Shown: in pieces, positions 23,391 through 34,706 of the stretch
Layout of the letters: every line of letters begins with the position of its first letter
How positions within the stretch are numbered: position 1 is the first letter of the stretch
From: Eremophila alpestris peregrina
Taxonomy: Eukaryota; Chordata; Aves; Passeriformes; Alaudidae
Assembly (NCBI GenBank): GCA_009792885.1
Contig: WMCF01000153.1
Span: 62,001-126,000 of the forward strand
Direction of reading: 5' to 3'
DNA: 64,000 nucleotides
Made by a program: the position numbers and the translations under genes
Notes under the pieces: generated by a model
Databases searched by the model: none
What the model was told of the DNA's origin: nothing
What the model saw: only the letters and a program-made list of their open reading frames with translations

Positions 23391-24143
23391 TTGGATTAAT
23401 TCCCACTCCTTGTTTCTCCAATATCCCCATCAAGCTGAGTGACTACCACTGGGAAGGACCACAGCATGGCTCTGATTTCATGCTTTTCATCCAAAATTCC
23501 TGTGCATTTTCTGTTCCTCAAGTCCCAGAATCTTTTTTATCCTGGCAAAAGCTTTTCTCCATAAAAGCCTGAGTGATTCTAACACAGAAATGCTTCCCTG
23601 TGAGCACAGCTGGTGATCAGGAGCCCAACAAACAAATCCCACTTCACACATCCTCTCTGTCTCCTCCTCACTGTTGGGAGCTCAGGAAAGGAGCCACAAC
23701 CCTAGCTCCAGAGGAGGAAAGAGGCAGCACAAGTTTTGCTTGGAAAGGAAACTTTCTGGGAAGGACTCAGCAGTGCCAGAATTCCCCTCCTGGTTCAAGG
23801 CTCAGACACAAACTCTGTTCTTTGTGCACAGAACCCCAAATTTGAATGCAAAATTAAACTCAGATTTTTGCCATTGCTTTGGGGTAGTTTTCCCCATTGC
23901 TTTCCCTTTCCCTAAATTGGTCACTTCCTCATCTTCTGGGGCTGCCAATCTCTGCAACCTCCAAACTACAACCCAGCACTTTCACCTTCCAAGGGATCTT
24001 GTGCATCCCCAAATTCCTGAGGAGCCGGAACAGCCCAGCAGGTGAGGGACTGTATAACCTCAGTCCTCAGCACCTGAACATGTGGAAGCTGAATTACCCT
24101 GGGAGGTGGCACTTAGGAAGATGCTAATAGAGTAAGCCCCAGT

Positions 24144-25096
24144 GGTTCAAGACCTTAGACTTACAAGGTCAAACCCCTGCCCTGTAACCAAGTTTGGACA
24201 CCTGCCCCCAAGTAAAACCCTATAAATTGTCTGGCTAACCACACCCCATTGTTGGGAAGGATGAAAGTTTAACAGGAAAACTTTATAGATATGAATGCTC
24301 AGCAGAAAGCTCTTTGAATATAGAAATGATAAGAGGAGATGAAAGCAAGTTTTGATATAGAAGAATAGAAGATGTTTAAAAGTAAGGATTGCTAAACCAG
24401 TTGTTACTAGTTAACTACAGAAGCAAAGGTTGAATGAGCTGAAAAGAAGGTTTTATGATCAGACCAAAGGATATGTTGACCACAAAGAGATGCTTTTACC
24501 AAGTAGAAATAAGTCTTAGCAAAAGCACAGGCAAACAAAAAGATGATTTTACCAAAGCAGAAGAATTTTCCACTGCTAGAAAACAGAAAAAGAACTTTGA
24601 GCCTAAAATGTAACATACTAACACATAGGGCTGGATTATTACTAACATAATATGGTAATCTTAGTAGTTTTGATAGGCTATAGGCAAATGTAAAAGTATT
24701 ATGTAAGATACTGATTGATTGTTATGTATTAAGATGCTCAGCATAGAAAAATATATAATGCATTGTAACCAGAACTAAAGTGGCTTCACGTTTGCCTATG
24801 AGCTGTAGCTGGCAGCTGATGGGCTTCAGACTTCAGGCTCGCCTGGAGCCAGCAGCTTCAGGCTTCTTATACCCACAACTGCTGTAACTGTGCAATAAAC
24901 AGCATTTTGAGGAGCTGTCTGGAGTTCCACATCTCTCATTTAGGCTCTTACACCCCCTGGTCTTTGGATGCTGCTTTTGACAATAAAAGACCATCTCTGA
25001 GCAATCCATCATCCCACTCTCGTTATCAGCCACGTGCAGCCCAACCTGACTGGGTTTGGGGTCGCGGGGTCTCCCTCCCCTGCGAGATGAACCTAC
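24144..25096 (+). mobile_element. older solo LTR, split by a younger LTR insertion (ends approximate)
   Basis: If the inner LTR and one copy of its duplication are removed, the flanks join into a compact LTR-like sequence. TATAAA at 24221-24226 would then lie about 52 bp before AATAAA at 24982-24987, followed by a U5-like stretch ending near cctaca at 25096. So short a TATA-to-poly(A)-signal distance resembles avian alpharetrovirus-type LTRs with a very short R (family knowledge). The start near tggttcaagacc (about 24144) and the possible gcccc flanking repeats are inferred. No internal viral region is present. Confidence 0.5.
24250..24952 (+). mobile_element. solo LTR of an endogenous retrovirus (703 bp, ERVK/ERV2-like)
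   Basis: It starts tgttgggaaggatgaaag and ends ggctcttaca, the expected TG...CA. It is flanked by a 6-bp duplication with one mismatch (ccccat 24244-24249, ccccct 24953-24958); 6 bp is the usual duplication length for ERVK-class elements. U3 is AT-rich, with a TATA-like atatataa at 24751-24758 and AATAAA at 24894-24899. There are no gag, pol or env remnants, so it is a recombined solo LTR. It lies antisense to CALN1. Confidence 0.82.
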
Positions 25097-25280
25097 AGCC
25101 CCGAGACTCCTTAATGGCCCTGGAAATTCCCAAAGAAACTCAGGGCTGCCATTCGATAAAGAGCAGATTGCACCAAGGGAGCTCTCCCAGTGCAGATGGA
25201 TGTGGGAGCAATCCCAGCTGCAGCAGAGGGATGGGCTGGGAACTGCCCAGAGCTGGAGAGAGAAATCACAATTCCATGTT

Positions 25281-25397
25281 CCACCGGCAAAGAGACCAAA
25301 TCTCATTTCTCTTCCTCATTCCAGCAATGTTTGTTTTCATTCCACCAGAGGAAGAGCTGCCAAGCTCCTGTTTTTGGGATAGGAAAAAAAAAAAAAA
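25281..25397 (+). repeat. poly(A)-ended dispersed unit, copy 1
   Basis: About 100 bp (ccaccggcaaagagaccaaa ... gctgccaagctcctgttttt) end in gggatagg and a run of about 15 A. The reverse complement of the same unit occurs at 27880-28000 with only a few differences. A poly(A) end on both copies suggests retroposition. Confidence 0.8.
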
Positions 25398-25403
25398 ATT
25401 TTG

Positions 25404-25502
25404 GGCAGCCTGGCTGCCTCTTCCTCAGCTTCCTGGCAGCTGGGATGGAGCAAAAAGGGTTAATTCCAAATATTCCAGCCAAAAGAAAGGTGAGGAAAAT
25501 TC
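25404..25502. repeat. ~100-bp direct duplication, left copy
   Basis: The sequence ggcagcctggctgcctcttc ... aaaagggttaattccaaata ... aaaggtgaggaaaatt recurs at 25947-26052, after a 445-bp purine-rich spacer. Confidence 0.85.
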
Positions 25503-25946
25503 AGAAAATGAAGGAAAGAAAGAAGAATAAAATGAAGGAAAGAAAGAAGAATAAAATGAGAAAGAAAAAGAAAGAGGGAAAAGAAGTAAAAAGAAAAAGA
25601 AGAAAAAATAAGAGAAAGAGAAAAGGTAAACACAATAAAAAAATTTAAAAATTAAAAGAAAGGGAAAGAAAAAGGAAAATTAAAACAAAAAGGAAAAGAA
25701 AAGGAAGGAAAATTAAAGGAAAAGGAAAAATAAGAAAAGGAAGTAAAAATGAAAAAGCAAAAGGAAAGAAGAAAAAGAAAATAAAAAAGAAGAAAAAAGA
25801 AAAAAAGATAAAAAGGAAAATAAAAACCAAAAGAAAGAGGAAAAGGAAAAAGAAAAGGATGAAAGGAAAACAAAAACAAACAAAACAAATCAAAACAAAC
25901 AAACAAAAAACACAAATAAAAAAAAAAAAAGAAAAGGAGCTTTTGG
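25503..25946. repeat. A/G-rich low-complexity tract
   Basis: About 440 bp are nearly pure A and G on the plus strand, made of irregular aaaggaaaag and gaaagaaagaagaataaaat motifs, with an (AAAC)-like part near 25870-25915 and a poly(A) run at 25919-25930. Confidence 0.92.
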
Positions 25947-26052
25947 ACAGCCTGGCTGCCTCTTTCTCAGTATTCTGGCAGCTGGGATGAGGCCACAGTC
26001 GAGCAAAAGGGTTAATTCCAAATATTCCGGCCAAAAGAAAGGTGAGGAAAAT
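25947..26052. repeat. ~100-bp direct duplication, right copy
   Basis: It is the second copy of 25404-25502, with about 10 extra bases (near gaggccacagtcgagc) and a few substitutions. The shared end is ccaaaagaaaggtgaggaaa plus att. Confidence 0.85.
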
Positions 26053-26791
26053 TGTGAACTACTCTACTCCTTGGTTTGGTTTGCTTTCCTTGCTGTGGCT
26101 TTGCGGAACCAAAGCTCATCCATCATTCCTGTTGGGAATGGTTTGCAGAAATGGCTTCACCCCACTGAAGTCCCAGTATTTCATGGCCCCGTTATTTAAT
26201 ATTTTAAACACTGAAATCATCAGTTCCAAAGGAAATATTGCAGCATTCCCAAAACTAAGCAATTCCAGTATTTCTGGCTGAAAGGGCTGTTGTCAACAGG
26301 GAATGGAATCAAATCTGCATTTTGGGGATGGAAAAGGTTTCCATGGAAGAATTCCAATCAGCTTGGTAAAGTCTAAAGCAATTTGGGAAAACTTTTCCCA
26401 AAGCATCACTGGAGTATTTCCCTTAAGGAACAGGGAGCGCCAAAAAAGCCCCACAGCAACGCTTCAGCCCCTCTGGAAAACTGATGTGGCTCCAGCAGCT
26501 TTGTCAGCAGTTCCCAAGTATTTCCCCATGCAGAGAGCAGCAGACTCATTGCAAATCCCTCCAAAAATCTGAATTTTGCCCTGGAGCTGCATTGTGAGTG
26601 CTCATTCGCTCTGGCTGAAGGTCCATCCATAACACCAGGAGTGATGCTGGGACTGCATCAAGGAGGGGAAAGGAATTCCTGTGGATTTTATCTCCAGGCA
26701 GGTCCTGGCACGTGGGACAGGTTCTGTTCTGTATTTGCTGTCCCCAGCCTGCTGTCCTGCTGACCTGGTGTTGTCCCAGGCTGTCAGACCC

Positions 26792-26860
26792 AGAGAATCC
26801 CAGAATTAAAAAGGCTTGAAAAGGTCTCAAGAGCATCAAGTCCAACCATCAACCAACCAC
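26792..26860 (-). mobile_element. CR1 LINE 3' end fragment
   Basis: Reverse CR1 tail: agagaatcccagaattaaaa aggcttgaaaaggtctcaag agcatcaagtccaaccatc. Confidence 0.8.
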
Positions 26861-27282
26861 GCTCAACACAGGGAGCTCTGCCCACTCCAGCTGCCCAGAG
26901 CCATCCTCCAGCAGCTGGGAATGTGCTTCTGGGCAGGGCTGGAATGCTGGGCAAAGCCAGAGAGCTGCTGCAGGGCCAGGGTGATATTGCCACAAAGCCC
27001 CGTCCAAAATCCAGCCCCAAATCCCAGAGGGGCTCCCTCAGCCCCTGCTCTGCTGGAGTGGGTTGTGGCTGCAACTGGGAGGAGAAGGGATTTTAGCAAT
27101 AATTACTGCAAATGGACCTCCAAAAGTCTCATGTGCAGCCAAGAGCCCATTCCACTGGGATGTGATTGCTAAAGGTCACCCAGCCCAGGGGTTTTCCTGA
27201 GCCAAGCTGTGCCCAGCCTGATTTCCAACCAAAGAAATCAGGGAGAGGCACTGGAAAGGCAGTTTCAAACATCCATCTCTGG

Positions 27283-27322
27283 AAATATAAAGGGGCAATT
27301 GGAAATGTAAAGGGGTAATTGG
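27283..27322. repeat. 20-bp tandem duplication
   Basis: Two units: aaatataaaggggcaattgg and aaatgtaaaggggtaattgg. Confidence 0.85.
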
Positions 27323-27879
27323 AAGCTGCTCACTGATGGGGACGAATTGAACCTCATGATTTTGGGACTTCATTCCTGAAGGAGATTCAGTGGAACCTGC
27401 CAGGTACTGGGGATATGGAGAGACCTGCAAGGACCCTCCCAATTCCACAAATTTAGAGGGAGTTTCTACTTCCAAAATACTTAATAGCAGGTGTAGGAGG
27501 AGCTTTCCTGGGTTTCTTATTCTTCTGTTTACCTTTTGCAGAAAACAGGAAAAATTGTTGTACTAAACCTTGAATCCTCCAAATGTTCTAGGAGAGTGAT
27601 TGAAATATTTGCATTTCTCTCCTGTTCAGTTGTTTGAATGCAACTGCAGTTTCTGCACATGAAAGGCCAATAAGAATAAAACCTTTCTGAGAATAAATCT
27701 TCTTTCTGTGTGTGCTGTGTACCTGAAAGCAGTCCTTGAGAATTCCATTGGAAAAATGTGTTGGAGGCAAGCACAGACAATCCAGCTTGAAAGGGATTGC
27801 TTTCCTTACAAGCTTTAATGACATTTTAAATAACACTGAAGAACTCATTTCTTTTCATTTCCTACCGTTCAGTAACATC

Positions 27880-28000
27880 TTTTTTTTTTTTTTTCTTTCC
27901 TATCCCAAAAGCAGGAGCTTGGCAGCTCTTCCTCTGGTGGAATGAAAACAAACATTGCTGGAATGAGGAAGAGAAATGAGATTTGGTCTCTTTGCTGGTG
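27880..28000 (-). repeat. poly(A)-ended dispersed unit, copy 2 (inverted)
   Basis: It starts with a T run at 27880-27894 (the poly(A) tail on the minus strand), then ctttcctatcccaaaagcag and gagcttggcagctcttcctc, and ends tttgctggtg. It is the reverse complement of 25281-25397 with only a handful of mismatches. Homology stops at the tail on one side and near the ggtg end on the other. Confidence 0.8.
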
Positions 28001-28371
28001 CCAACTGCATGGACTGGGACACCAAAAAACAACCTCATTATTTTACTCCATCCAGATGATCAGATCCATCTGGGTGAGGCAGCAGTTGGCAGAATCCCCT
28101 TGGGGGTGCTTCTCCAAAGTCTAATGGTCTCTGAAGCCACTGTGGACTAGGTGAATTTTAAATCCTCCTCAGGTTACATTCCCAGATCCTGGGAGCAGCC
28201 CCCAAAGTCCCTCTGTGTGCATCAAATATCAGAGGAGGGGATCCTGAACCTTTCTGGCTCTGGTTCAAGATGACCCCAGCAGGTGTCCAGGTGGCCAAAA
28301 GCATCATGGGGTGTATGAAAAATAGCGTGGGCAGGGATTGTCCCCTTTGTCTCCTGTGCTGGCACTGCTGA

Positions 28372-28545
28372 GGTGCTCGAGAGCTGTGTCCAGTCCTGAG
28401 ACATCAGGATGAGAGAGCCCTGGTGGGGCTGGAGTGTGTCCAGGGCAGGGAACAAAGCTGGGAAGGGGCTGGAGCCCCAGGAGCAGCTGAGGGAGCTGGG
28501 AAAGGGGCTCAGCCTGGAGAAAAGGAGGCTTAGGAGGGACAGAGA
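28372..28545 (+). mobile_element. CR1 LINE fragment
   Basis: Typical CR1 sequence: ctgtgtccagtcctgagaca, ggctggagtgtgtccagggc, ggagaaaaggaggcttagga. It is cut before the 3' end and followed within 100 bp by a second CR1 on the same strand. Confidence 0.88.
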
Positions 28546-28639
28546 AACTTTGTCCCTCCCAGGACCCACCATTGAAAATCCATCCCTGCCCATGCTGACA
28601 CTTTGGTAGAGGGTCGGGGAATGGTCCTGCCCCTCTGCT

Positions 28640-29163
28640 CAGCCTGGGAGGCACCTCTGGGGTGCTGTGTCCAGCTCTGCATCCTCAGCACAGCAGGGAC
28701 AGGAGCTCCTGGAGCAGGAACAGCACAGGCTGTGAGGATGAGGAGGGACTGGAGCATCTGTGTGCCCAGGAAAGGCTGAGAGAGCTGGGGCTGTTCAGCC
28801 CGGAGAGGAGCCCCAGCTGAGAGGGGCCCTCAGCCCTGGCTGTCCCTGTGTGCAGGGAGGGGCAGAGCAGGGCCCAGGCTCTGCTCTGGGGACCCAGCAG
28901 TGACACCAGAGCCACGGGCAGGGACTGAGCCCAGCAATTCCCCCTGCACAGGAGGCACAACTTCTGCCCTGGGCAGTGCCCAGCCCTGAACAGGCTGCCC
29001 AGGGAGGGGCTGGAGTCTTCCTCAGCGGGGATATTCCAGAGCTCTCTGCACACAATCCTGTACCCTGTGCTCTGGGATGGCCCTGCCTGAGCAGGGAGGT
29101 GGCACCAGTGACCCTCTCTGGTCCCTTCAGGCCTGGCCCAGCCTGGGATTCTGGGATACTCAG
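28640..29163 (+). mobile_element. CR1 LINE 3' fragment (~520 bp)
   Basis: It runs from gctcagcctgggaggcacct through ggctgttcagcccggagagg, gaacaggctgcccagggagg and tccctctctggtcccttcaggc-type sequence to tgggattctgggatactc. It is one of the two longest CR1 pieces in the window. Confidence 0.9.
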
Positions 29164-30280
29164 GACAAACAAGAACTACATAATTCCCATGTCAGTGTGT
29201 CACAGATCACAGATTTTGGGACAGAGATAAGGCCACCAAAAGTGAGGGGCAGGGAATGCTCAGAGCACAGCACAAAGCCTGCTCCTCCTTCCAGCACCTG
29301 GGGTGGAAACCAGCCCGGTTCATCCCAGTAAAACCAGAGGTGGATTCCTTCACATCTCCCATTTCCCAAGTGCTTGTTCCCATCCAGATGGATACACTGA
29401 ACACCAGAGCTGCCTTCAGAGGCTGTTTTGTGCTTGAGAATGAGGCATCAAAGCTGCCAGCATCATCAGGTTCTTCAGAGGGCTGGTTTAATTAACTGGT
29501 GTGATATCAAAGCTGAAGGACTCCTGACACACAATTACAGGACATTGTCTGAGCTGGAAAAAGCCGTGTAACCCTTGCCTTTATCATCATCTCACTCCTG
29601 TTCACTCGATACCTCCAAAATACATCCCATGGTCACATCTCAGTGGCCACTTTTGTATCTGCTGGTTCTTGGAACAAATAAATGTTTCTAAAAATACCAG
29701 AAAATTTCACAACCTGAGCACACAACCTGAGCACAGAGGCTGCAACTGCATTTCAGAGCTGACATTAAAATTCCAGTGTATTGCTCTGAACTCTGGAGAA
29801 CTCCACCTTAAGCTCTGCTTTGGAGGAGATAATGTATGCTGAGCCATCCATCTCTGTCTAGGAGGCTGAGCCACACCTGAGGTGGGGACAGACTTTCCCA
29901 GAGTGCTGAGGTGACAGAGGCAGCCACGACTTATATGTGTGACTTCAGGTGCTGGCCAATGGGAAATTCCTGGGAAAGGTGCTGCCAGGATACAGGTGAT
30001 AGCTGGAAAATCCTCCAGCAGGTGTTTGAGCCTCTTCCAGCTCATCCCCCCAACAGATGCACTCCTGGAGTGCCTTTTCTCCATGGGTTCCATCATTCCC
30101 TCCTCTCCTGCCCCACCACACAGTGAGATCCTTGGCCCCCAGGGACCTGGAGCCATCTCCTCCCACACCCTGGCTTTGAGTCATTCCTGATTTTTTCCCT
30201 TTTTCTCACACCAGCCTCGTGCTGCCCATTCCATCCCCTTCTCCAGTTCCCTCATTCCTTCTCTACTGCATCTCATGCAC

Positions 30281-30636
30281 AGCCCCAATCCCTGCCTGAT
30301 TCCCAGCCNNNNNNNNNNNNNNNNNNNNNNNNNNNNNNNNNNNNNNNNNNNNNNNNNNNNNNNNNNNNNNNNNNNNNNNNNNNNNNNNNNNNNNNNNNNN
30401 NNNNNNNNNNNNNNNNNNNNNNNNNNNNNNNNNNNNNNNNNNNNNNNNNNNNNNNNNNNNNNNNNNNNNNNNNNNNNNCTGATTCCCAGCCCCAACCCCT
30501 GCCTGGTTCCCGAATCCCTGCCTGATTCCCAGCCTGAATTCCTGCCTGATTCCCGAATCCCTGCCTGATTCCCGAATCCCTGCCTGATTCCCAGCCCCAA
30601 TCCTTGCCTGAATCCCAAATCCTTGCCTGGTTCCCG
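30281..30636. repeat. 19-23-bp minisatellite interrupted by an assembly gap
   Basis: Units of aatccctgcctgattcccga and longer agccccaatccctgcctgat tccc alternate on both sides of the run of N at 30309-30478. Confidence 0.93.
30309..30478. other. assembly gap (170 N) inside a minisatellite
   Basis: The N run has the same tandem repeat on both sides, so the true array length is unknown. Confidence 0.99.
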
Positions 30637-31069
30637 GCTGGCATCCAGAGCCTCCTTTGCCATTCCAGAGGCTCCTCCAGAGCCAGAGGCAGCAGGGATC
30701 ATGAAGGCTGATCAAGCCCAGACACGCCTCTCCCTTTCCCTGCTCCCTGCGATTCCACGTGGGAATCAGGCTGAGGATTCAGCCCCTTGGCAAGGTGGGA
30801 ATGAAGCCCTGAGCCGTGCTGGGCGAGCCTGGCAGGGTCCCTGTGGGGATGAGGAGCCGATTTTTGGGAAGGTGAAGCAGGGACTGTCCCTATGAGGCAT
30901 TGCCGAGCCTGGGGGTCTCTGAGCACAGGAGATGCTGCTCTGATCAGAATACAGAGCTGAGCTGCTCCCAAATGCTCCTGTGGCTGGACAGGTCCTGTGT
31001 GCTGTAAACACAGAGCTCCTTTCATTACAATAAACCTGGCTGAATATCCCAAACAGAAAGGGGTTATTA

Positions 31070-31450
31070 ATAAATCAGCCCCGAGCGCAGGCGTGAGCAG
31101 AACCTCATGCTGGATGCAGTGATTTATACACAAAGCAAAATAGATCAGTCTCACGTTGCTGGAAAAGGACACCAGATGCCTTTGACGTCACCTAAATTAT
31201 CTCTATTTTTAAAAGTTACTCTTTCCCATTTGCTGCCAACTCAGAAAGTCCAATTTGCCAAGATAATCTATCGAGTGGGGATGAAGATTTCCAAAGTTGA
31301 AGTATCAGTCTCTTAGCAACCGTAGTACTCTTTGTATTAAACTGAGCCCAGGCGTCTCCTGGAGCCTTTTCTGCACCTAATCAGCGAATTCCCATTAAAG
31401 GCACAATATTGGAGAAACGTCACTTAGGATCCAGGATACATCTAAACACA
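31070..31450. promoter_or_regulatory. candidate intronic regulatory element with a full CRE
   Basis: This is a unique, repeat-free stretch with a perfect palindromic CRE, TGACGTCA, at 31183-31190 and a second ACGTCA half-site at 31417-31422. It also has AT-rich homeobox-type motifs (cctaatcagcgaattcccat, gttattaataaatcagc) and an RFX-like agcaac half-site at about 31314. CREs bind CREB-family factors, which would suit a neuronal calcium-sensor gene. That link is inference. Confidence 0.3.
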
Positions 31451-33010
31451 TTGAGTCCATGTTCCCTCTGCTCAGAGGGATATTTATAGCAGGGAGACAT
31501 GTCAGGGATGGATGTGGCATCTCTTATTCATGCAAGGGACTGGATAAGAAATGAAAATGTAGGAAAAAAAAAAAAAGGTGCACCAAGAGCTGATAAGAAG
31601 AACAACACAAAATCATGGGCAGAACTTCTTCCAGCTGGGTCTGGTTCAAGTGGTGGCCTTTGGGTGGTGGGAAAGGGTGAGAGAAAAGTAAAGCTCCCTT
31701 TCCTTGCCTGCTCTGCTTCCAGCCCAGTATTTGGAGCCATTTGATGCCTTGCTTTCTCCAAGCCTACCGGAGCTCTGGAAAGGGCTTTTGCCTCCCACAT
31801 CCACATCTGCTTCTCCCAGCCTGGCACAAAGCTCTGACTCCTGGGAAGCTTCTCTTCGGCAACACCTCCAGGTGCTCTGCTGGAGAAGGGCGTGATACTG
31901 TTTTGGATAGAGAAGGGGTGACACAAAGCCACTTCTCTGTCCTGTCCCTGTGGAGCTCCTGTCCTGCCTGCCCCGCAGTTCTGGCCTTTTTCTTTCACAA
32001 ATGTAACAAAACTTCAGAAAAAAATGGAAGCACAACTCCTGAGTCATTATTTCAGTACAGATGGCCTAAAGATGTATCCTTATCTCTCTAAAGATGGTTC
32101 CCTATCTCCTTGTATGCCTGCAGGCTCTGTGATGAAGCCATGCCCTGTCCCTCTGTGCCCAGGATCAGCCTGGAGGTTTGCCTGGGCTGTCCCCACCCTC
32201 CCTGAGCAGTGGGAGCAGGGCCAGGGCCGTGCTCTGCACGTGAGGATCCCAACACAGGAGCACTTTGGGATTTTCAGCACCATCCTCTGCCCCCCACAGC
32301 CTGCACATGGATCACGCTAATCCTGGTGGCTGCTGCTGGCCAAGAGTAAGGGCAAGGAGACATTTCCTGGTCCTGGAGCCACTGGAATTGGACCTCTGAA
32401 CTTACAGGAACGGGAGCAGCTCTGAGCTGGGCTGTGCCCTTCCTGCTGCCCTGCAGCCATCCCACAGCTCCAGCCCAGGGCAGGGTTGGCCAAAAACACA
32501 TCCTTGTGCTCACAGGTGTGACTGTCACAGGTGAGCCAGACCTCCAGGTGAACCTCCTGGAGCACCACACAGCCTTGGATGGGAGCAGGATCCTGGGAAG
32601 CAGCCCTGGAGTGGGCACTGGGCACTCCCCCACCAAGTTAACAGCCACAGCTCCCAGAGTTTGGGACCTCTCTGTTCCTTATCTCTCTACAGATAAGAAG
32701 AAAAGGAAATCAATTCCACCTCTACTCTGCTCCAACTCCCTCCCATCTCTCTAAGTACTGCTGACCCTATTTCCAGAGCGCTCTCCAAAGCATCCCAGGA
32801 ATAATTCCATTATTGCCTGGGATTGTTGTTTATGATGTGGGGAATGCTCTGCATTCAAGGGCACAGGGAAGAGAGGCTGAGTGCCTTCAGATTTACAAGG
32901 CAGAACAGCTTCCCTCTTTCCACCAGCTGTTCAGGGTGGTTTTTCTTCCTGGCACATGAAAAATGCTGGGGAAATGATCTTGAGATGAGTATGCAGCACC
33001 TGATTCCAGA

Positions 33011-33099
33011 GGCACTGGGAGCAGTCAGTGTGACAGGGAGCTGTGGCATTGCCAGGGGCACTGGGAGCAGTGTGACACAGAGCTGTGGCACTGTCAGGG
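33011..33099. repeat. ~45-bp tandem duplication
   Basis: Two units begin ggcactgggagcagt and end gccagg or gtcaggg, at 33011-33056 and 33057-33099. Confidence 0.85.
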
Positions 33100-34234
33100 A
33101 CACACTGCAGTGTCCCAGCAGCAGGGTCAGTATAGCCTCAATACAGATATTCAATATATCCCCACAATATCCATGCACAGTATTGAGCACAGACACGGCA
33201 CCCTAAACCTCCTGTTCTATCTGGAATACAATGTGGAACTGGTCCCAGCTTAAAATCCCACTGAATTTCCACAGGCAATAATTAAGTTGGTTGATAAACT
33301 GATTCTGGGAGTATTTCATGCAAATATCAATCAATTTAGATTGATAGGAAATAGAATCAAGAAACAAACCCACCTGACTGCCCTTGGCAGCTTGGCCATT
33401 AAATACACAATTCAATTCCAAGGAAACCCAGCTCTGGTCTGGATTTCCAGCACGAAGGAAGCAACTGCAGGAAGGGAAGGAATCCAGCACCAATCCCTTT
33501 CTCACAAAACTGGTGCCTGCTGGGGCTCTTCCAGGGGTGCACAACTGCCCTCCCCTGGGAGGAGGATCCTGGTCCAACACATTCAGAATTCAGAAGTTTG
33601 CTATGAAAATACCTCAGGAGAGAGAGGGAATTCTCTCTCTGAGGAAGCAGTGAGAAGGGAGCAAAGTTCCTAAGTCAGTTCATGGGGAAAACCTGAAGTT
33701 TTTGTTCCTTTTCTACTCCTTTCCATGGAAGCAGCTTCTCCCTCAAAGCATAAACTGCTGCTGGCTTGTCCCAAGCTGGGAAGCAGCTTCTGCTTCCAGA
33801 GGTTCCCACATGCCTCTGCAGCTGATTCCACTGTGCTGGACAAAACCTGCCTGTTATCCTGAAGACACTAAAACAACACCTCAGGAGCCCTCAGGAAAAG
33901 CTGCTGTGAGTTCTGCAGGTTGCCAAGAGCTCCAGGGGATTCCACAGTGGCCAAGGAATAACGAGGAGCAGGGAAATCCCAGCTGTGCTCCTTCCACAGG
34001 CCGTGTCCCTGTGCCAGCTGCCCGTGGAGAGGGACTGCAGCCCAGCACAGGCACACCAGAGGATCCTGGACACGGAGGATCTGCTCCAGGACCTCTCCAG
34101 GCCATCCAGGACGTGGGGGAAGAATAAAAGCAGCTCCTTATTCCTTGTCTCCATCTGATATTCTCTCCAAGGGTATTTTAGCAACATCACAGAAGAGCAA
34201 ACAGGAGGAAAAATCCCGAACAGCTCTGCCAGTT

Positions 34235-34313
34235 TCATGGAAACAGGGAATACCTTGAGCTGGAAGGAATCTACAAGGATCATCCAAGTCTAGTTCCTGG
34301 CCCTGCACAGGAT
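34235..34313 (-). mobile_element. CR1 LINE 3' end fragment (diverged)
   Basis: Reverse CR1 tail: catggaaacagggaatacct, tgagctggaaggaatctaca, aggatcatccaagtctagtt. Confidence 0.75.
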
Positions 34314-34477
34314 AGGCCCAAAAATTCCAGCAGGAGTTTATTGCTGCAGCACATCAGCTCCTTTCCCTCCTCCATCCCTGCCCATCCACTCCATCCCAGA
34401 TCCCAGTCAGGGACTGGGTGTGCCCTCAAAGGTCACGCATTCCCTGTGCCTGGAAGAAGCTCACTAGGACAGTATTA

Positions 34478-34706
34478 ATGGAATCAGGGATCATCCAGTG
34501 CCACCCTTGCCACGGGCAGGGACACCTTCCACTGTCCCAGGCTGCTCCAAGCCCCAGTGTTGTCCAAGCCTGGCCTTGGGCACTGCCAGGGATCCAGGGG
34601 CAGCCACAGCTGCTCTGGGCACCCTGTGCCAGGGCCTGCCCACCCTCCCAGGGAACAATTCTTTCCCCATATCCCATCTATCCCTGCCCTCTGGCAGTGG
34701 GAAGTC
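34478..34706 (-). mobile_element. CR1 LINE 3' fragment
   Basis: It carries gggatcatccagtgccaccc, ggcagggacaccttccactg, gggcaccctgtgccagggcc and atatcccatctatccctgcc. The last ~15 bp of the usual 3' tail look diverged. Confidence 0.92.

Noticed and set aside
25484..26034. Lys-rich and Phe-rich open frames
   Set aside because: They are translations of the A/G-rich low-complexity tract.
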